From Streptomyces xylophagus (lineage in GTDB: Bacteria > Actinomycetota > Actinomycetes > Streptomycetales > Streptomycetaceae), in assembly GCF_000716435.1 (NCBI RefSeq), contig NZ_JNWO01000017.1, positions 1-64,000 on the forward strand: DNA of 64,000 nt, read 5' to 3'. A program made the translations under genes and the position numbers. This document shows, in pieces, positions 42,502-51,048 of this stretch (its first letter is position 1; every line of letters begins with the position of its first letter). A model generated the notes under the pieces. The model had not been told where the DNA came from. It saw only the letters and a program-made list of their open reading frames with translations, and did not search any database.

Positions 42502-44688
42502 TCAGCTCCTTACGAGGGTGGCGGCGGGGGCCGGTACGCGCTCCGCGAGCGGGATCACGGGCGGGATCGCCTCCGGCGGCGCACCGAGGAACACCCGGCG
42601 TACGACCCGCTCGGCGGCCAGCCCGTCGTCGAACTCGCAGAAACGGGCGCGGAATTGATCCCTGAGCGCCTTGGACTCCGCCCCCGCGTACGAGCCGTCG
42701 CGGAACACCTGCGCCAATTCCTCGGGCGTGCGCGTGACCGGTCCCGGCGGCGCCTCCATGAGGTCGAAGTAGACGCCCCGTGTCTCCCGGTAGACCTCCC
42801 AGTCGTCGGCGTACACGACGATCGGCCGGTCGAGGTTCGCGTAGTCGAACATGATCGACGAGTAGTCCGTGACCAGCGCGTCGGCGGCCAGGCACACGTC
42901 CTCCGAGGAGCGGTGCCCGGTCACGTCGATGATCCGGCCGCTGCTCTTCGCCCGGCCCTGGTCGTAGAAGTAGTGGGCGCGCAGCAGCACGACCACGTCC
43001 TCACCGGCCGCCGCGCAGAAGGCCTCCAGGTCGAGCCCGGTGTCGAAGCCGGTCTGATAGTCGCGGTGGGTGGGCGCGTACAGGACGGCGGTCTTGCCCT
43101 CCGGGACGCCCAACTCCCGCCGTACGCGGGCCACATCGTCGGCGGTCGCCGTGTAGAAGACGTCGTTGCGCGGATAGCCGTACTCCAACGCCTCGTACGA
43201 GCCCGGGAAGGCGCGCTCCCACATCTGGGTGGAGTGGCGGTTGGAGGAGATGTTGTAGTCCCAACGGTCCACCCGGCCCAGCAACTTGGCGAAGCTGCCG
43301 GTCGCGGCGGCCACGACCGGGTACGTCGACTGGTCGACGCCCATCTTCTTCAGCGGGGTCCCGTGCTGCGTCTGGACGTGCACGCTGCCGCGCCGCTTGA
43401 CGACACCCTCGGCGAAGTTGGCGTTGTTCACCAGGTACTTGGCGCGGGCCAGCACCTCCCAGTACTTCCGGCTGCCGATCACGGCGTGCTCGACGCCCTT
43501 CGGTACGGCGTCCACCGCGTCCGGCTCGACCAGGAACACCGAGCGGATCTGCGGGGCGAGTTGGCTCGCCTTGGCGTGGATCGCGGCGGGGCTGCACGCG
43601 TAGCCGCGGCCCCAATAGGCGCAGTAGACAGCCAGGTTGGGGTCGAGTCGGCGGCGCAGGGCGCGGGCGTAGAGGATGCGGGTGCGGAGCATGCGGGGGC
43701 GCGGGACCCGCTCGGCCGCTCCCGACGCCGACCGGTTGGCGCCGCGCAGCGCCCGGAACGCCGAGTACGCCCCCGACGCCAGCAACCGGTGCTGAACTCC
43801 CAGGCTCCCGCCCGGCGTACGGAAGCCAGCGGGCCGGTGCGTGCGGTACAGCCGGCCCGCCCGGCGGAAGAAGGCGCGGTGCCCAGAGGGGAGCCGCTCG
43901 GGCCGGGAGGCAGTCTTCAGCACCACCGCGAAGAGCTGCTCGAAGAGAGCGCCGGACAGCTCGCTCCCGGCGGCACGCGTCAGCACCATGTCGACCTGGT
44001 CGAGGAGTTGGTGATGGTGCTCGCCCGGCAGGTTGAGCCGGCTGCCCTGCCGGCGCAGCAGATGCCGTACGACCACCGAGCGCAGCACCGCCACTCGCTC
44101 GGCGGCGACGGTGACCAGGCCGCCCCAGCCGAGGTCCGTGAACGGGCCTTCGGGGAAGGTGAGTTGGTGGTCGGTGAGGAAGGCGCGGCGGTAGGCCGCG
44201 CTCCATGCCGGGAGCTGTACGCCCGTCAACTGCGGTGCCTGCGCGGGGGAGAAGGCACCGGCCGGGGTCTTCGCCAGCAACGGGGCGGCCGGGTTGGTGG
44301 GCTCGCCCTCCCACCACGGGGTCCGCTCGTGCTCGAAGTACAGGACGTCGACGTCGCCGGTCTCCGTCAGCCGGGCGTCCAACGCGGCCAGCGCGCCCGG
44401 GGCGAGGGTGTCGTCGCCGTCCAGGAACAGGACGTGGGCGCCGGTCGCCGCCCGCAGCCCGGTGTTGCGTGCCCCGCTGAGGCCTGCGGACGGCGGTGAG
44501 TGCACCGGGGCCACCCGGGAGTCCCGTCCGGCGTGATCGTCGGCGACATCGGCGGCCGGGGAGCCGGGGGCGTCGCAGACCGGGATCAGCTCGAAGTCGC
44601 CGTAGGACTGCGCGAGGACCGAGTCCAGGGCCTGGGAGAGCCGGCCGGCGACCCCGTGGGACGGGACGATGATGCTGAAGCGGGGCAT
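42502..44688 (-). CDS. GT2 glycosyltransferase / CDP-glycerol glycerophosphotransferase fusion, paralogue 2
   Basis: A 728-residue enzyme of the same build. The TagF domain is canonical (VQTQHGTPLKKMG, YAPTHRDYQ, TDYSSIMFDYANLDRPIVVY). The GT2 domain has drifted: VCDAPGSPA replaces V(N/D)DCSPD, the DxD is LDGDDTLA, GLSGARNTG replaces GLGRARNAG, and the acceptor-side motif YEDTPW is FTDLGW. So the GT2 half may use another sugar donor or acceptor, or be weak. It is followed seven bases later by paralogue 1 and preceded by a 153-bp gap to paralogue 3, which holds no gene. Confidence 0.9.
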   Translation of the reverse strand: MPRFSIIVPSHGVAGRLSQALDSVLAQSYGDFELIPVCDAPGSPAADVADDHAGRDSRVAPVHSPPSAGLSGARNTGLRAATGAHVLFLDGDDTLAPGALAALDARLTETGDVDVLYFEHERTPWWEGEPTNPAAPLLAKTPAGAFSPAQAPQLTGVQLPAWSAAYRRAFLTDHQLTFPEGPFTDLGWGGLVTVAAERVAVLRSVVVRHLLRRQGSRLNLPGEHHHQLLDQVDMVLTRAAGSELSGALFEQLFAVVLKTASRPERLPSGHRAFFRRAGRLYRTHRPAGFRTPGGSLGVQHRLLASGAYSAFRALRGANRSASGAAERVPRPRMLRTRILYARALRRRLDPNLAVYCAYWGRGYACSPAAIHAKASQLAPQIRSVFLVEPDAVDAVPKGVEHAVIGSRKYWEVLARAKYLVNNANFAEGVVKRRGSVHVQTQHGTPLKKMGVDQSTYPVVAAATGSFAKLLGRVDRWDYNISSNRHSTQMWERAFPGSYEALEYGYPRNDVFYTATADDVARVRRELGVPEGKTAVLYAPTHRDYQTGFDTGLDLEAFCAAAGEDVVVLLRAHYFYDQGRAKSSGRIIDVTGHRSSEDVCLAADALVTDYSSIMFDYANLDRPIVVYADDWEVYRETRGVYFDLMEAPPGPVTRTPEELAQVFRDGSYAGAESKALRDQFRARFCEFDDGLAAERVVRRVFLGAPPEAIPPVIPLAERVPAPAATLVRS

Positions 44689-44841
44689 TCTGTTCTTTCT
44701 CCAGTGGGCCGGAGGGGAGGTTCCGGGTCAGTGCGCGCGGCAGACCCCGGGGCGTCCGGTCGGGCGCCAGGTGGTCGGGCGGGTTGGTGTGGGTCGCGAG
44801 GGGCTTGACGGCATGCGAACTCCCCGGTGTGGGAACGGCGT

Positions 44842-47100
44842 TCAGAGGCGGTCGGTGACGGGCTGGGACGTGGTGGGCTGTGGCACGGTGGCGAGCGGGG
44901 AGCGCGTGCGGCTCGCGGCGGGGGACGGGACCGGGTGGCGGTCGGCGAGCGGGACGACCGGCGGGAGGTCGGTTTCGCCCAACACCACGTGGCGTACGAC
45001 CCGTTCGGCGGCGCGGCCGTCGTCGTAGGGGCAGAAGCGTTCGCGGAACGCGGTGCGCAGCTGGGTCGAGCGGGAGCCGCGCCAGTGGTCGGTCGCGAAG
45101 ATGTCGATCAGTTCGTCCTCGCTGCGCGCGACCGCGCCCGGCGGGAAGGCGCGCAGGTCGAAGTAGGTCCCGCGGGCCGCCTCGTAGGCCTCCCAGTCGT
45201 CGGCGTGGATGACGATCGGGCGGTCGAGGTTGGCGTAGTCGAACATCAGGGACGAGTAGTCGGTGACCAGCGCGTCCGAGGCCAGGCACAGCGATTCGAC
45301 GCTGGGATGATCGGTGACGTCGATGATCCGGCCGGACGCGGGGGCGAGGGGACCCTCGTGCCAGTAGTGGGCGCGGGCCAGCACCACGAAGCGCGGGCCG
45401 AGGCGGCGCAGGACGCGGTCGAGGTCGATGTGGGCGCGCTGGGTGCGGCGGTAGTCGCGGTGGGTCGGCGCGTAGAGGAGGGCGATGGCGTCCTGCGGGA
45501 TGCCGAGGGACTCGCGCAGGCGGTGCACGTCGGCCGAAGTCGCCTGCTGGAACACGTCGTTGCGGGGATAGCCGTAGGCGAGCGTGGTGTAGCTGCCGGG
45601 GTAGACCCGCTCCCAGGTCAGGGTGGTGTGGCGGTTGGGGGACAGGACGTGGTCCCACTTGTCGACGCCCTTGAGGAGTTCGCCGAAGTCCATGTCCCGT
45701 GCCGCCGCCGGGCGTTCCTGGAGGTCGAGGCCCATGTGCTTGAGCGGGGTGCCGTGTTGGGTCTGGATCATCACCTGGCCGGGGCGCTTGACCAGCCGGC
45801 GGTCGAAGTTGACGTTGTTCACCAGGTACTTGGAGCGGGCCAGCGCCGTCCAGTAGGCGGCGGTGTTCGGGCGCAGCCTGCGCGTCGCGGCCGGGATCGT
45901 GTGGTGGTGCTCGGGACGGGCGATCCACGCGGTGCGGATGTGCGGGGCGTGGGTGCGGAACGCGGTCTCCAGCGCGCCCGGGTTGCAGCTGTGGCCGCGC
46001 CCCCAGTAGGCGGCGAACACCGCGCGATTCCGTAGCGGGAGCCGGAGTTGGACCCGGTAGTGCACCTGGAGGACGGCCGCCCTGAGGGTGCGCAGCAGCT
46101 TGGCGGTGAGCTTGACCGCGCTGCGGCGCCAGCTCATCGCCCGCTGCACGGCCCGGAACGTGCGGTGGACGCCGAAGTGCACGAACGTGTGCCGCATCCG
46201 GGTGCGCACCGGGACCGTGCTGCCGGGGATGCGGTAACGCCGGTAGTGGGCACGGGCCTTGCGCAGGAACTCGGCGCGGGTGCCGCGCGGCAGCCGGTCC
46301 GGCTTGGTGAACACCGTCGCCAGATGGTCGACCATGCGGCGGAACAACACCGGCCGCCACTGGGCGAGTTCGGGGCGCGCGTCGACGAACGCGAAGACCC
46401 GGTCGTACTGGTCGAAGACGTCGAAGTGCTTACGGCTGGTCGTGCCGAGGATGTTGCCCTGGCGGCGCTGGCGGTAGTGGACGCAGACCCGGTCGAGGGT
46501 CGCGATCGTCTCCGCCGCCATCAGGACCGGGTAGGTCCACGGGGTGTCCTCGTAGTAGCCGGGCGGGAAGGCGAAGCCCTCGCGCTCGACGAACTCCCGC
46601 CGGTACGCCTTGTTCCAGGCGACCATGATGACCCGGAGGAGCCCGGGGCGGTCCTCCAGCCGGAAGGGGGCCGGGCCTTGTTCGGTCAACTGGGCGGCGA
46701 CCTTGTTGCGTTGGGCCTCCCCCGACCAGAAGGTGCGGGCGTAGTCGAAGACCAGGACGTCCGGCTCGCCGGTCTCCTTGACGCGGTCCGCGATCGAGCG
46801 CAGCGCGTCGGGTGTGAGCGTGTCGTCGCTGTCGAGGAAGAGCAGATAGTCGCCGGTCGCTTCCTCCAGACCGGCGTTGCGGGCGCGGCCGAGGCCCTGG
46901 TTCTCGGGAAGGTGGACGGCGCGTACGCGGGCGTCGCGGGCCGCGAACTCGTCGATGATCGCGCCGCAGGCGTCCGGCGAGCAGTCGTCGACCGCGATCA
47001 ACTCCAGATCGGGATACGACTGGGAGAGCACCGATTCCAGGCATTCGTGCAGGTACGCCTGGACCTTGTACGCGGGGACAATGACACTGAACCTGGGCAA
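44842..47100 (-). CDS. GT2 glycosyltransferase / CDP-glycerol glycerophosphotransferase fusion, paralogue 3
   Basis: A 752-residue enzyme, first of the three tandem fusions. The GT2 domain is canonical (MPRFSVIVPAYKVQAYLHEC, VDDCSPDACG, LFLDSDDTLTPDALR, YYEDTPWTYPVL). The TagF domain has the full motif set (IQTQHGTPLKHMG, YAPTHRDYRR, TDYSSLMFDYANLDRPIVIH). A Pro/Ser/Thr-rich tail of about 30 residues ends the protein. It most resembles paralogue 1 in the GT2 half and paralogue 2 in the TagF half. Probably it makes a glycosylated polyol-phosphate wall polymer inside the cell for export by the TagGH-like transporter. Confidence 0.9.
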   Translation of the reverse strand: MPRFSVIVPAYKVQAYLHECLESVLSQSYPDLELIAVDDCSPDACGAIIDEFAARDARVRAVHLPENQGLGRARNAGLEEATGDYLLFLDSDDTLTPDALRSIADRVKETGEPDVLVFDYARTFWSGEAQRNKVAAQLTEQGPAPFRLEDRPGLLRVIMVAWNKAYRREFVEREGFAFPPGYYEDTPWTYPVLMAAETIATLDRVCVHYRQRRQGNILGTTSRKHFDVFDQYDRVFAFVDARPELAQWRPVLFRRMVDHLATVFTKPDRLPRGTRAEFLRKARAHYRRYRIPGSTVPVRTRMRHTFVHFGVHRTFRAVQRAMSWRRSAVKLTAKLLRTLRAAVLQVHYRVQLRLPLRNRAVFAAYWGRGHSCNPGALETAFRTHAPHIRTAWIARPEHHHTIPAATRRLRPNTAAYWTALARSKYLVNNVNFDRRLVKRPGQVMIQTQHGTPLKHMGLDLQERPAAARDMDFGELLKGVDKWDHVLSPNRHTTLTWERVYPGSYTTLAYGYPRNDVFQQATSADVHRLRESLGIPQDAIALLYAPTHRDYRRTQRAHIDLDRVLRRLGPRFVVLARAHYWHEGPLAPASGRIIDVTDHPSVESLCLASDALVTDYSSLMFDYANLDRPIVIHADDWEAYEAARGTYFDLRAFPPGAVARSEDELIDIFATDHWRGSRSTQLRTAFRERFCPYDDGRAAERVVRHVVLGETDLPPVVPLADRHPVPSPAASRTRSPLATVPQPTTSQPVTDRL

Positions 47101-47254
47101 GGGACATCCATGGGTCGGTCGGCGCGGGCGTTCTGCCCGGGAACGGCCGATGGAGTGACTTGGTTACGCCCCGTACGGCATACGGGGGACGCACGGTGAA
47201 CGCGAAGGGGCGGGCCGGTGACGGCCCACCCCTTGAACTATGTGCGGTTTATTA

Positions 47255-48163
47255 CTATTTGACCGCGCCCGCCATGACACCGGACACGAACTGCCGCTGG
47301 AACGCGAAGAACACGGCCAGCGGGATCACCATGGAGATGAACGCACCGGGTGCCAGCACGTCGATGTTGTTGCCGAACTGGCGTACCTGCGTCTGCAGTG
47401 CGACCGTGATCGGCTGCGTGCTGGACTTGGTGAACACCAGCGCGACCAGCATGTCGTTCCACACCCACAGGAACTGGAAGATGCCCAGGCTCGCGATCGC
47501 GGGCCCGCCGAGCGGCATCACGACCCGCGCGAACAGCCGCAGTTCACCGGCGCCGTCCAGCCGGGCCGCCTCCAGCAGTTCGCGTGGGATCTCCGCGAAG
47601 AAGTTCCGCAGCAGGAACACCGCGAACGGCAGCCCGTAGCCGACATGGAACAGGATCACCCCGAAGATGGTCCCGAACAGGCCGAGTTTGCCGAAGAGTT
47701 CGGCGATCGGGATCAGCGCGACCTGCACCGGCACGACCAACAGGCTGACCACGCCCAGGAACCACCAATCACGGCCCGGGAACTCCATCCACGCGAACGC
47801 GTAGCCCGCGAGCGAGCCGATCACCACGACGAGGATCGTCGCCGGGACGGTGATCAGGACGGTGTTCCACAGCGAGTTGGTGATGTCGCTGTTCTCCAGC
47901 AGCGTCTTGTAGCTGTGGAAGGTGAGTTGGGAGGGCTGGCTGAAGACCTTCCACCAGCCGCTCGCGCTCATGTCCTCCGGTGAGCGCAGTGAGGACAGCA
48001 GCAGCCCGATCGTGGGGACCAGCCAGAACAGGCCGACGACGATCAGGAACACCCGGACCAGCCCGCCGCTCACCGCCCCCGCGATCCGCTCGCCGAGCGA
48101 CTCCCGCGCCTTGACGGCCTCAACCGGCGCCGCGTTCCCCAGAGTTCCGGCTTCCGTGGTCAT
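47255..48163 (-). CDS. CUT1 sugar ABC transporter permease (MalG-like)
   Basis: A 302-residue permease with six helices and the EAA loop for ATPase docking (ELLEAARLDGAGELRLFARV). The C-terminus FQRQFVSGVMAGAVK is the standard MalG-type ending. ATG 48163 overlaps the MalF-like gene (48160) by four bases; longer frames are spurious. No ATPase gene is present in the cluster; in Streptomyces such transporters share the MsiK ATPase encoded elsewhere. The sugar is not evident. Confidence 0.93.
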   Translation of the reverse strand: MTTEAGTLGNAAPVEAVKARESLGERIAGAVSGGLVRVFLIVVGLFWLVPTIGLLLSSLRSPEDMSASGWWKVFSQPSQLTFHSYKTLLENSDITNSLWNTVLITVPATILVVVIGSLAGYAFAWMEFPGRDWWFLGVVSLLVVPVQVALIPIAELFGKLGLFGTIFGVILFHVGYGLPFAVFLLRNFFAEIPRELLEAARLDGAGELRLFARVVMPLGGPAIASLGIFQFLWVWNDMLVALVFTKSSTQPITVALQTQVRQFGNNIDVLAPGAFISMVIPLAVFFAFQRQFVSGVMAGAVK

Positions 48164-49500
48164 CGCCGCACCTCCCGCCTGAGCCGCCGCACATTGAAGA
48201 GCATGACCGGAATCACCAGCAGCAGCAGGAACACCGAGATCGCGCTGGCGATCCCCGGCTGGTCCTCCGAGAAGCCCTTCCGGTACAGCTCCAGGGCCAG
48301 CACGTTCGCGTCGTCCTGGGAGGAGCCCGGGGCGATGATGAAGACCAGGTCGAAGATCTTCAGCACGTTGATCATCAGCGTGACGACGACGACCGCGAGC
48401 ACCGGCGCCAGCAGCGGCACCGTGACCCGCCGGAACACCTGCCACTCGTTGGCGCCGTCGACGCGAGCCGCCTCCAACAACTCCCTCGGCACCCCCGCGA
48501 GCCCGGCCGCGATCAGCACCATCGCGAACCCGGCCCACATCCACACGTACGACCCGATGATGGCCGGCGTCACCAGCGACGGGCCCAGCCATTCCACACC
48601 GTTGTACGGCGCCTTGAAGTTGCTTGCCGGGAGCCGGAGTTGGGCCCCGTCGGCCTTCGCGGGCAGCGTGAAGGTGCCGTCGCCCGCGGCCTTCGTCGAG
48701 GCGACCATCTTGCCGTCCTTGACCGCCTCGATCTTCATCCCCCCGTAGCCGAGCTCGGACGGGTCGACCCCGCCGAGCTTGCCGACGCCCTTGCCGCGGG
48801 TGAAGTCCTGCCAGGTCGTGCCGGTGATCTTCCCCGGTTCGGCCTTCGCGGCTACGGCCTTCTTCGCGCTGCCGGGCATCTGGTCGGGGGCGACGCCGAC
48901 CAGCGGGAGCGTGATCGTCTGGCCGGTGTGGACCGTCGTACTGGTGATGAAGCCGCCGTGGTCCGCCTTGAGCGGGGATTCCCGGCCCGGGTGGGCGTTG
49001 GGGAACGCCGACGACGAGGCGAACGTGTCGTGGACGCCGACCCAGACCGCGTTGGCGACCCCCTTGTGCGGGTCCTGGTCGTAGACGAGGCGGAAGATGA
49101 TGCCGGCGGCCAGCATGGAGATCGCCATCGGCATGAAGACGACCAGCTTGAACGCCGTTCCCCAGCGCACCCGTTCGGTCAGCACCGCGAAGATCAGGCC
49201 GAGGGCGGTGGCGACCGTCGGCGCGAACACCACCCAGATGACGTTGTTCTTCAGGGCGGTGCGGATGCCGTCGTCGGTGAACAGGGCCTTGTAGTTGTCG
49301 AATCCGGCGAAGCCGTCGCCGGCCTGGTTGCCGAAGCTGCGGACCAGCGAGTACCCGATCGGGTAGACCACGAGCGCGCCGAGCAGCACCAGGGCGGGCA
49401 GCAGGAACAGCACTGCCACGGTCCTGCGCGTGCCGGTCACGCTCTTGCGGTTGCGGGGAGGGACGGAGGCCCCGGGGGCCTCCGCCGCTGCCGATGCCAT
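48160..49500 (-). CDS. CUT1 sugar ABC transporter permease (MalF-like) with large extracytoplasmic insertion
   Basis: A 446-residue permease, about 140 longer than typical. Core helices lie near 27-50, 85-108 and 118-140, then from about 308 onward, with the EAA loop (ELLEAARVDGANEWQVFRRV) at about 340. Between core helices 3 and 4, residues about 146-300 form a hydrophilic insertion. Its repeated pattern GGMKIEAVKDGKMVASTKAA, then DGTFTLPAKADGAQLRLPAS, resembles carboxypeptidase-regulatory/Ig-like folds. Topology places it outside the cell. It overlaps malG-like by 4 bases and is 7 bases after the lipoprotein gene. Confidence 0.9.
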   Translation of the reverse strand: MASAAAEAPGASVPPRNRKSVTGTRRTVAVLFLLPALVLLGALVVYPIGYSLVRSFGNQAGDGFAGFDNYKALFTDDGIRTALKNNVIWVVFAPTVATALGLIFAVLTERVRWGTAFKLVVFMPMAISMLAAGIIFRLVYDQDPHKGVANAVWVGVHDTFASSSAFPNAHPGRESPLKADHGGFITSTTVHTGQTITLPLVGVAPDQMPGSAKKAVAAKAEPGKITGTTWQDFTRGKGVGKLGGVDPSELGYGGMKIEAVKDGKMVASTKAAGDGTFTLPAKADGAQLRLPASNFKAPYNGVEWLGPSLVTPAIIGSYVWMWAGFAMVLIAAGLAGVPRELLEAARVDGANEWQVFRRVTVPLLAPVLAVVVVTLMINVLKIFDLVFIIAPGSSQDDANVLALELYRKGFSEDQPGIASAISVFLLLLVIPVMLFNVRRLRREVRR

Positions 49501-49507
49501 CTCGGGC

Positions 49508-50893
49508 TCAGCTCCCGCTCGCGTACGCCGCCGCCGCGTCCTTCTCCAACTGCGCCTGCGTACCCGCGATGTTCGTGGGGTTCTTCAGGAAGTCCTGGAG
49601 GTCCTTCCACTCGCCCTTGCCGGGGGTGCCGCCGAAGGCCTGCGGGGCCTGGTCGGACATGTCGAAGCGGAAGTCGTCACCGGCCGCGATGAGCGACTTG
49701 GCGATCTTCTGCTGCACCGCGTTCGGGTACGCGGAGTCCGGCACGTTCTTGTTGGGGGAGAGGTAGCCGCCGAGCTTCGCCTGGATCGTCGCCGCGTCCG
49801 GGGAAGCCAGGAACGTGGCGAGGGCCTGGGCCGCCTTGGAGTCCTTCAGGATGACGGCCGCGTCGCCGCCGGAGACCACAGGCGCGGCGGAGCCCACCGC
49901 CGGGAACGGGAACACCTTCGCGTCCGTGCCCACCTTCGCCTTGGTCTCACCGATGTTGACCTGCACGAAGTCGCCCTCGTAGACCATCGCGGACTTCGGC
50001 TGGTCGCCGCCGGTGAACGTCTGCGTGACGGAGGCGGGGAACTCGGTCTGCAGCGCGCCGTTCTGACCGCCCGCGATGTAGGCCTTCTTGCCCCAGATCT
50101 GGGCGAGCGTGGTGAGGGCCTCCTTCACGGAGGGGTCCGTCCACTTGATCTTGTGCTGGGCGAGCTGGTCGTACTTCTCCGGCCCGGCCTGCGACAGATA
50201 CACGTTCTCGAACCAGTCGGTGAGCGGCCAGCCGTCCGCGCCCGCGACCGAGAACGGGGTGACTCCGGAGTCGTAGACCGTCTGCGCGGTGGTCAGCAAC
50301 TCCTGCCAGGTCTTGGGTTCCTTGGCGCCCGCGTTCGCGAAGACCTTCGCGTTGTACCAGATCAGCGACTTGTTGGCGGCCTTGTAGTACACGCCGTACT
50401 GCTTGCCGTCGACCTTGCCGATGTCCTGCCAGCCCTGCGAGTAGTTCTTCTGCAACTCCGCGATCGCCTCGGGTCCGAGGGGCTTGGCCCACTTCTTGTC
50501 GACGGCCTGCTTGATGGCGCCGGGCTGCGGGAGCATCGCGACGTCCGGCGGCTGGCCGCCCGCGACCTTCGAGCCGAGGAAGTTGATGATCGGGTCCTGG
50601 GCGGGCACGAAGGTGACCTTGGCGCCCGTGCGCTTCTCGAACTCCGCGAGGACCGCCTTGAAGTTCTTCTGCTCGGCACCCGTCCACACGGCGGCCACTT
50701 CGAGGCTCGCGCCGTTCAGCTTGGGCAGGGTGACCGTGCCGGTGCTCTCGGAAGGGGTGCTGGATTTGCCGTTGTCGCTCTTGTTGTCACTGCCACCGCA
50801 AGAGGTGAGCGAGAGCGCCAGTGCTCCCGCGGCGACAACTGCCGCTGTACGTACGGTTATGCGTGTCCGGTATGTGCTGCTCGTGCTGCGCAT
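49508..50893 (-). CDS. Sugar ABC transporter substrate-binding lipoprotein
   Basis: A 461-residue family 1 extracellular solute-binding protein. A basic N-terminus, a hydrophobic stretch and lipobox LSLTSC give lipidated Cys 32. The mature part has the ligand-binding pattern of alpha-glucoside-type binding proteins (VWTGAEQKNFKAVLAEFEKR, then VSGGDAAVILKDSKAAQAL). ATG 50893 is chosen; GTG one codon upstream (50896) is possible. First gene of a three-gene operon with two permeases. The substrate cannot be assigned. Confidence 0.93.
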   Translation of the reverse strand: MRSTSSTYRTRITVRTAAVVAAGALALSLTSCGGSDNKSDNGKSSTPSESTGTVTLPKLNGASLEVAAVWTGAEQKNFKAVLAEFEKRTGAKVTFVPAQDPIINFLGSKVAGGQPPDVAMLPQPGAIKQAVDKKWAKPLGPEAIAELQKNYSQGWQDIGKVDGKQYGVYYKAANKSLIWYNAKVFANAGAKEPKTWQELLTTAQTVYDSGVTPFSVAGADGWPLTDWFENVYLSQAGPEKYDQLAQHKIKWTDPSVKEALTTLAQIWGKKAYIAGGQNGALQTEFPASVTQTFTGGDQPKSAMVYEGDFVQVNIGETKAKVGTDAKVFPFPAVGSAAPVVSGGDAAVILKDSKAAQALATFLASPDAATIQAKLGGYLSPNKNVPDSAYPNAVQQKIAKSLIAAGDDFRFDMSDQAPQAFGGTPGKGEWKDLQDFLKNPTNIAGTQAQLEKDAAAAYASGS

Positions 50894-50917
50894 CACTGCC
50901 CCGTTCTTCGTTCCTCG

Positions 50918-50993
50918 TCGAACGCTCGAACGCTTCCGTGCGCACTGGTCTACGCCCGGTACTTGAAGGCGGCAAGATGGCGTCCGCTGTCAA
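50918..50993 (-). promoter_or_regulatory. Promoter and repeat upstream of the sugar transporter operon
   Basis: On the minus strand TTGACA (50988-50993) is a consensus -35 box. Nearer the gene the 8-mer GCGTTCGA is repeated head to tail (50918-50933), a plausible repressor or activator site for sugar control. The -10 is not clear. The remainder of the 155-bp gap has two TCGTGAC direct repeats near 51002-51019. Confidence 0.45.
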
Positions 50994-51048
50994 GACCGGG
51001 ATCGTGACTGGGTCGTGACGTGGGGTTGTGTGGGCAAGCTGTGAACGA

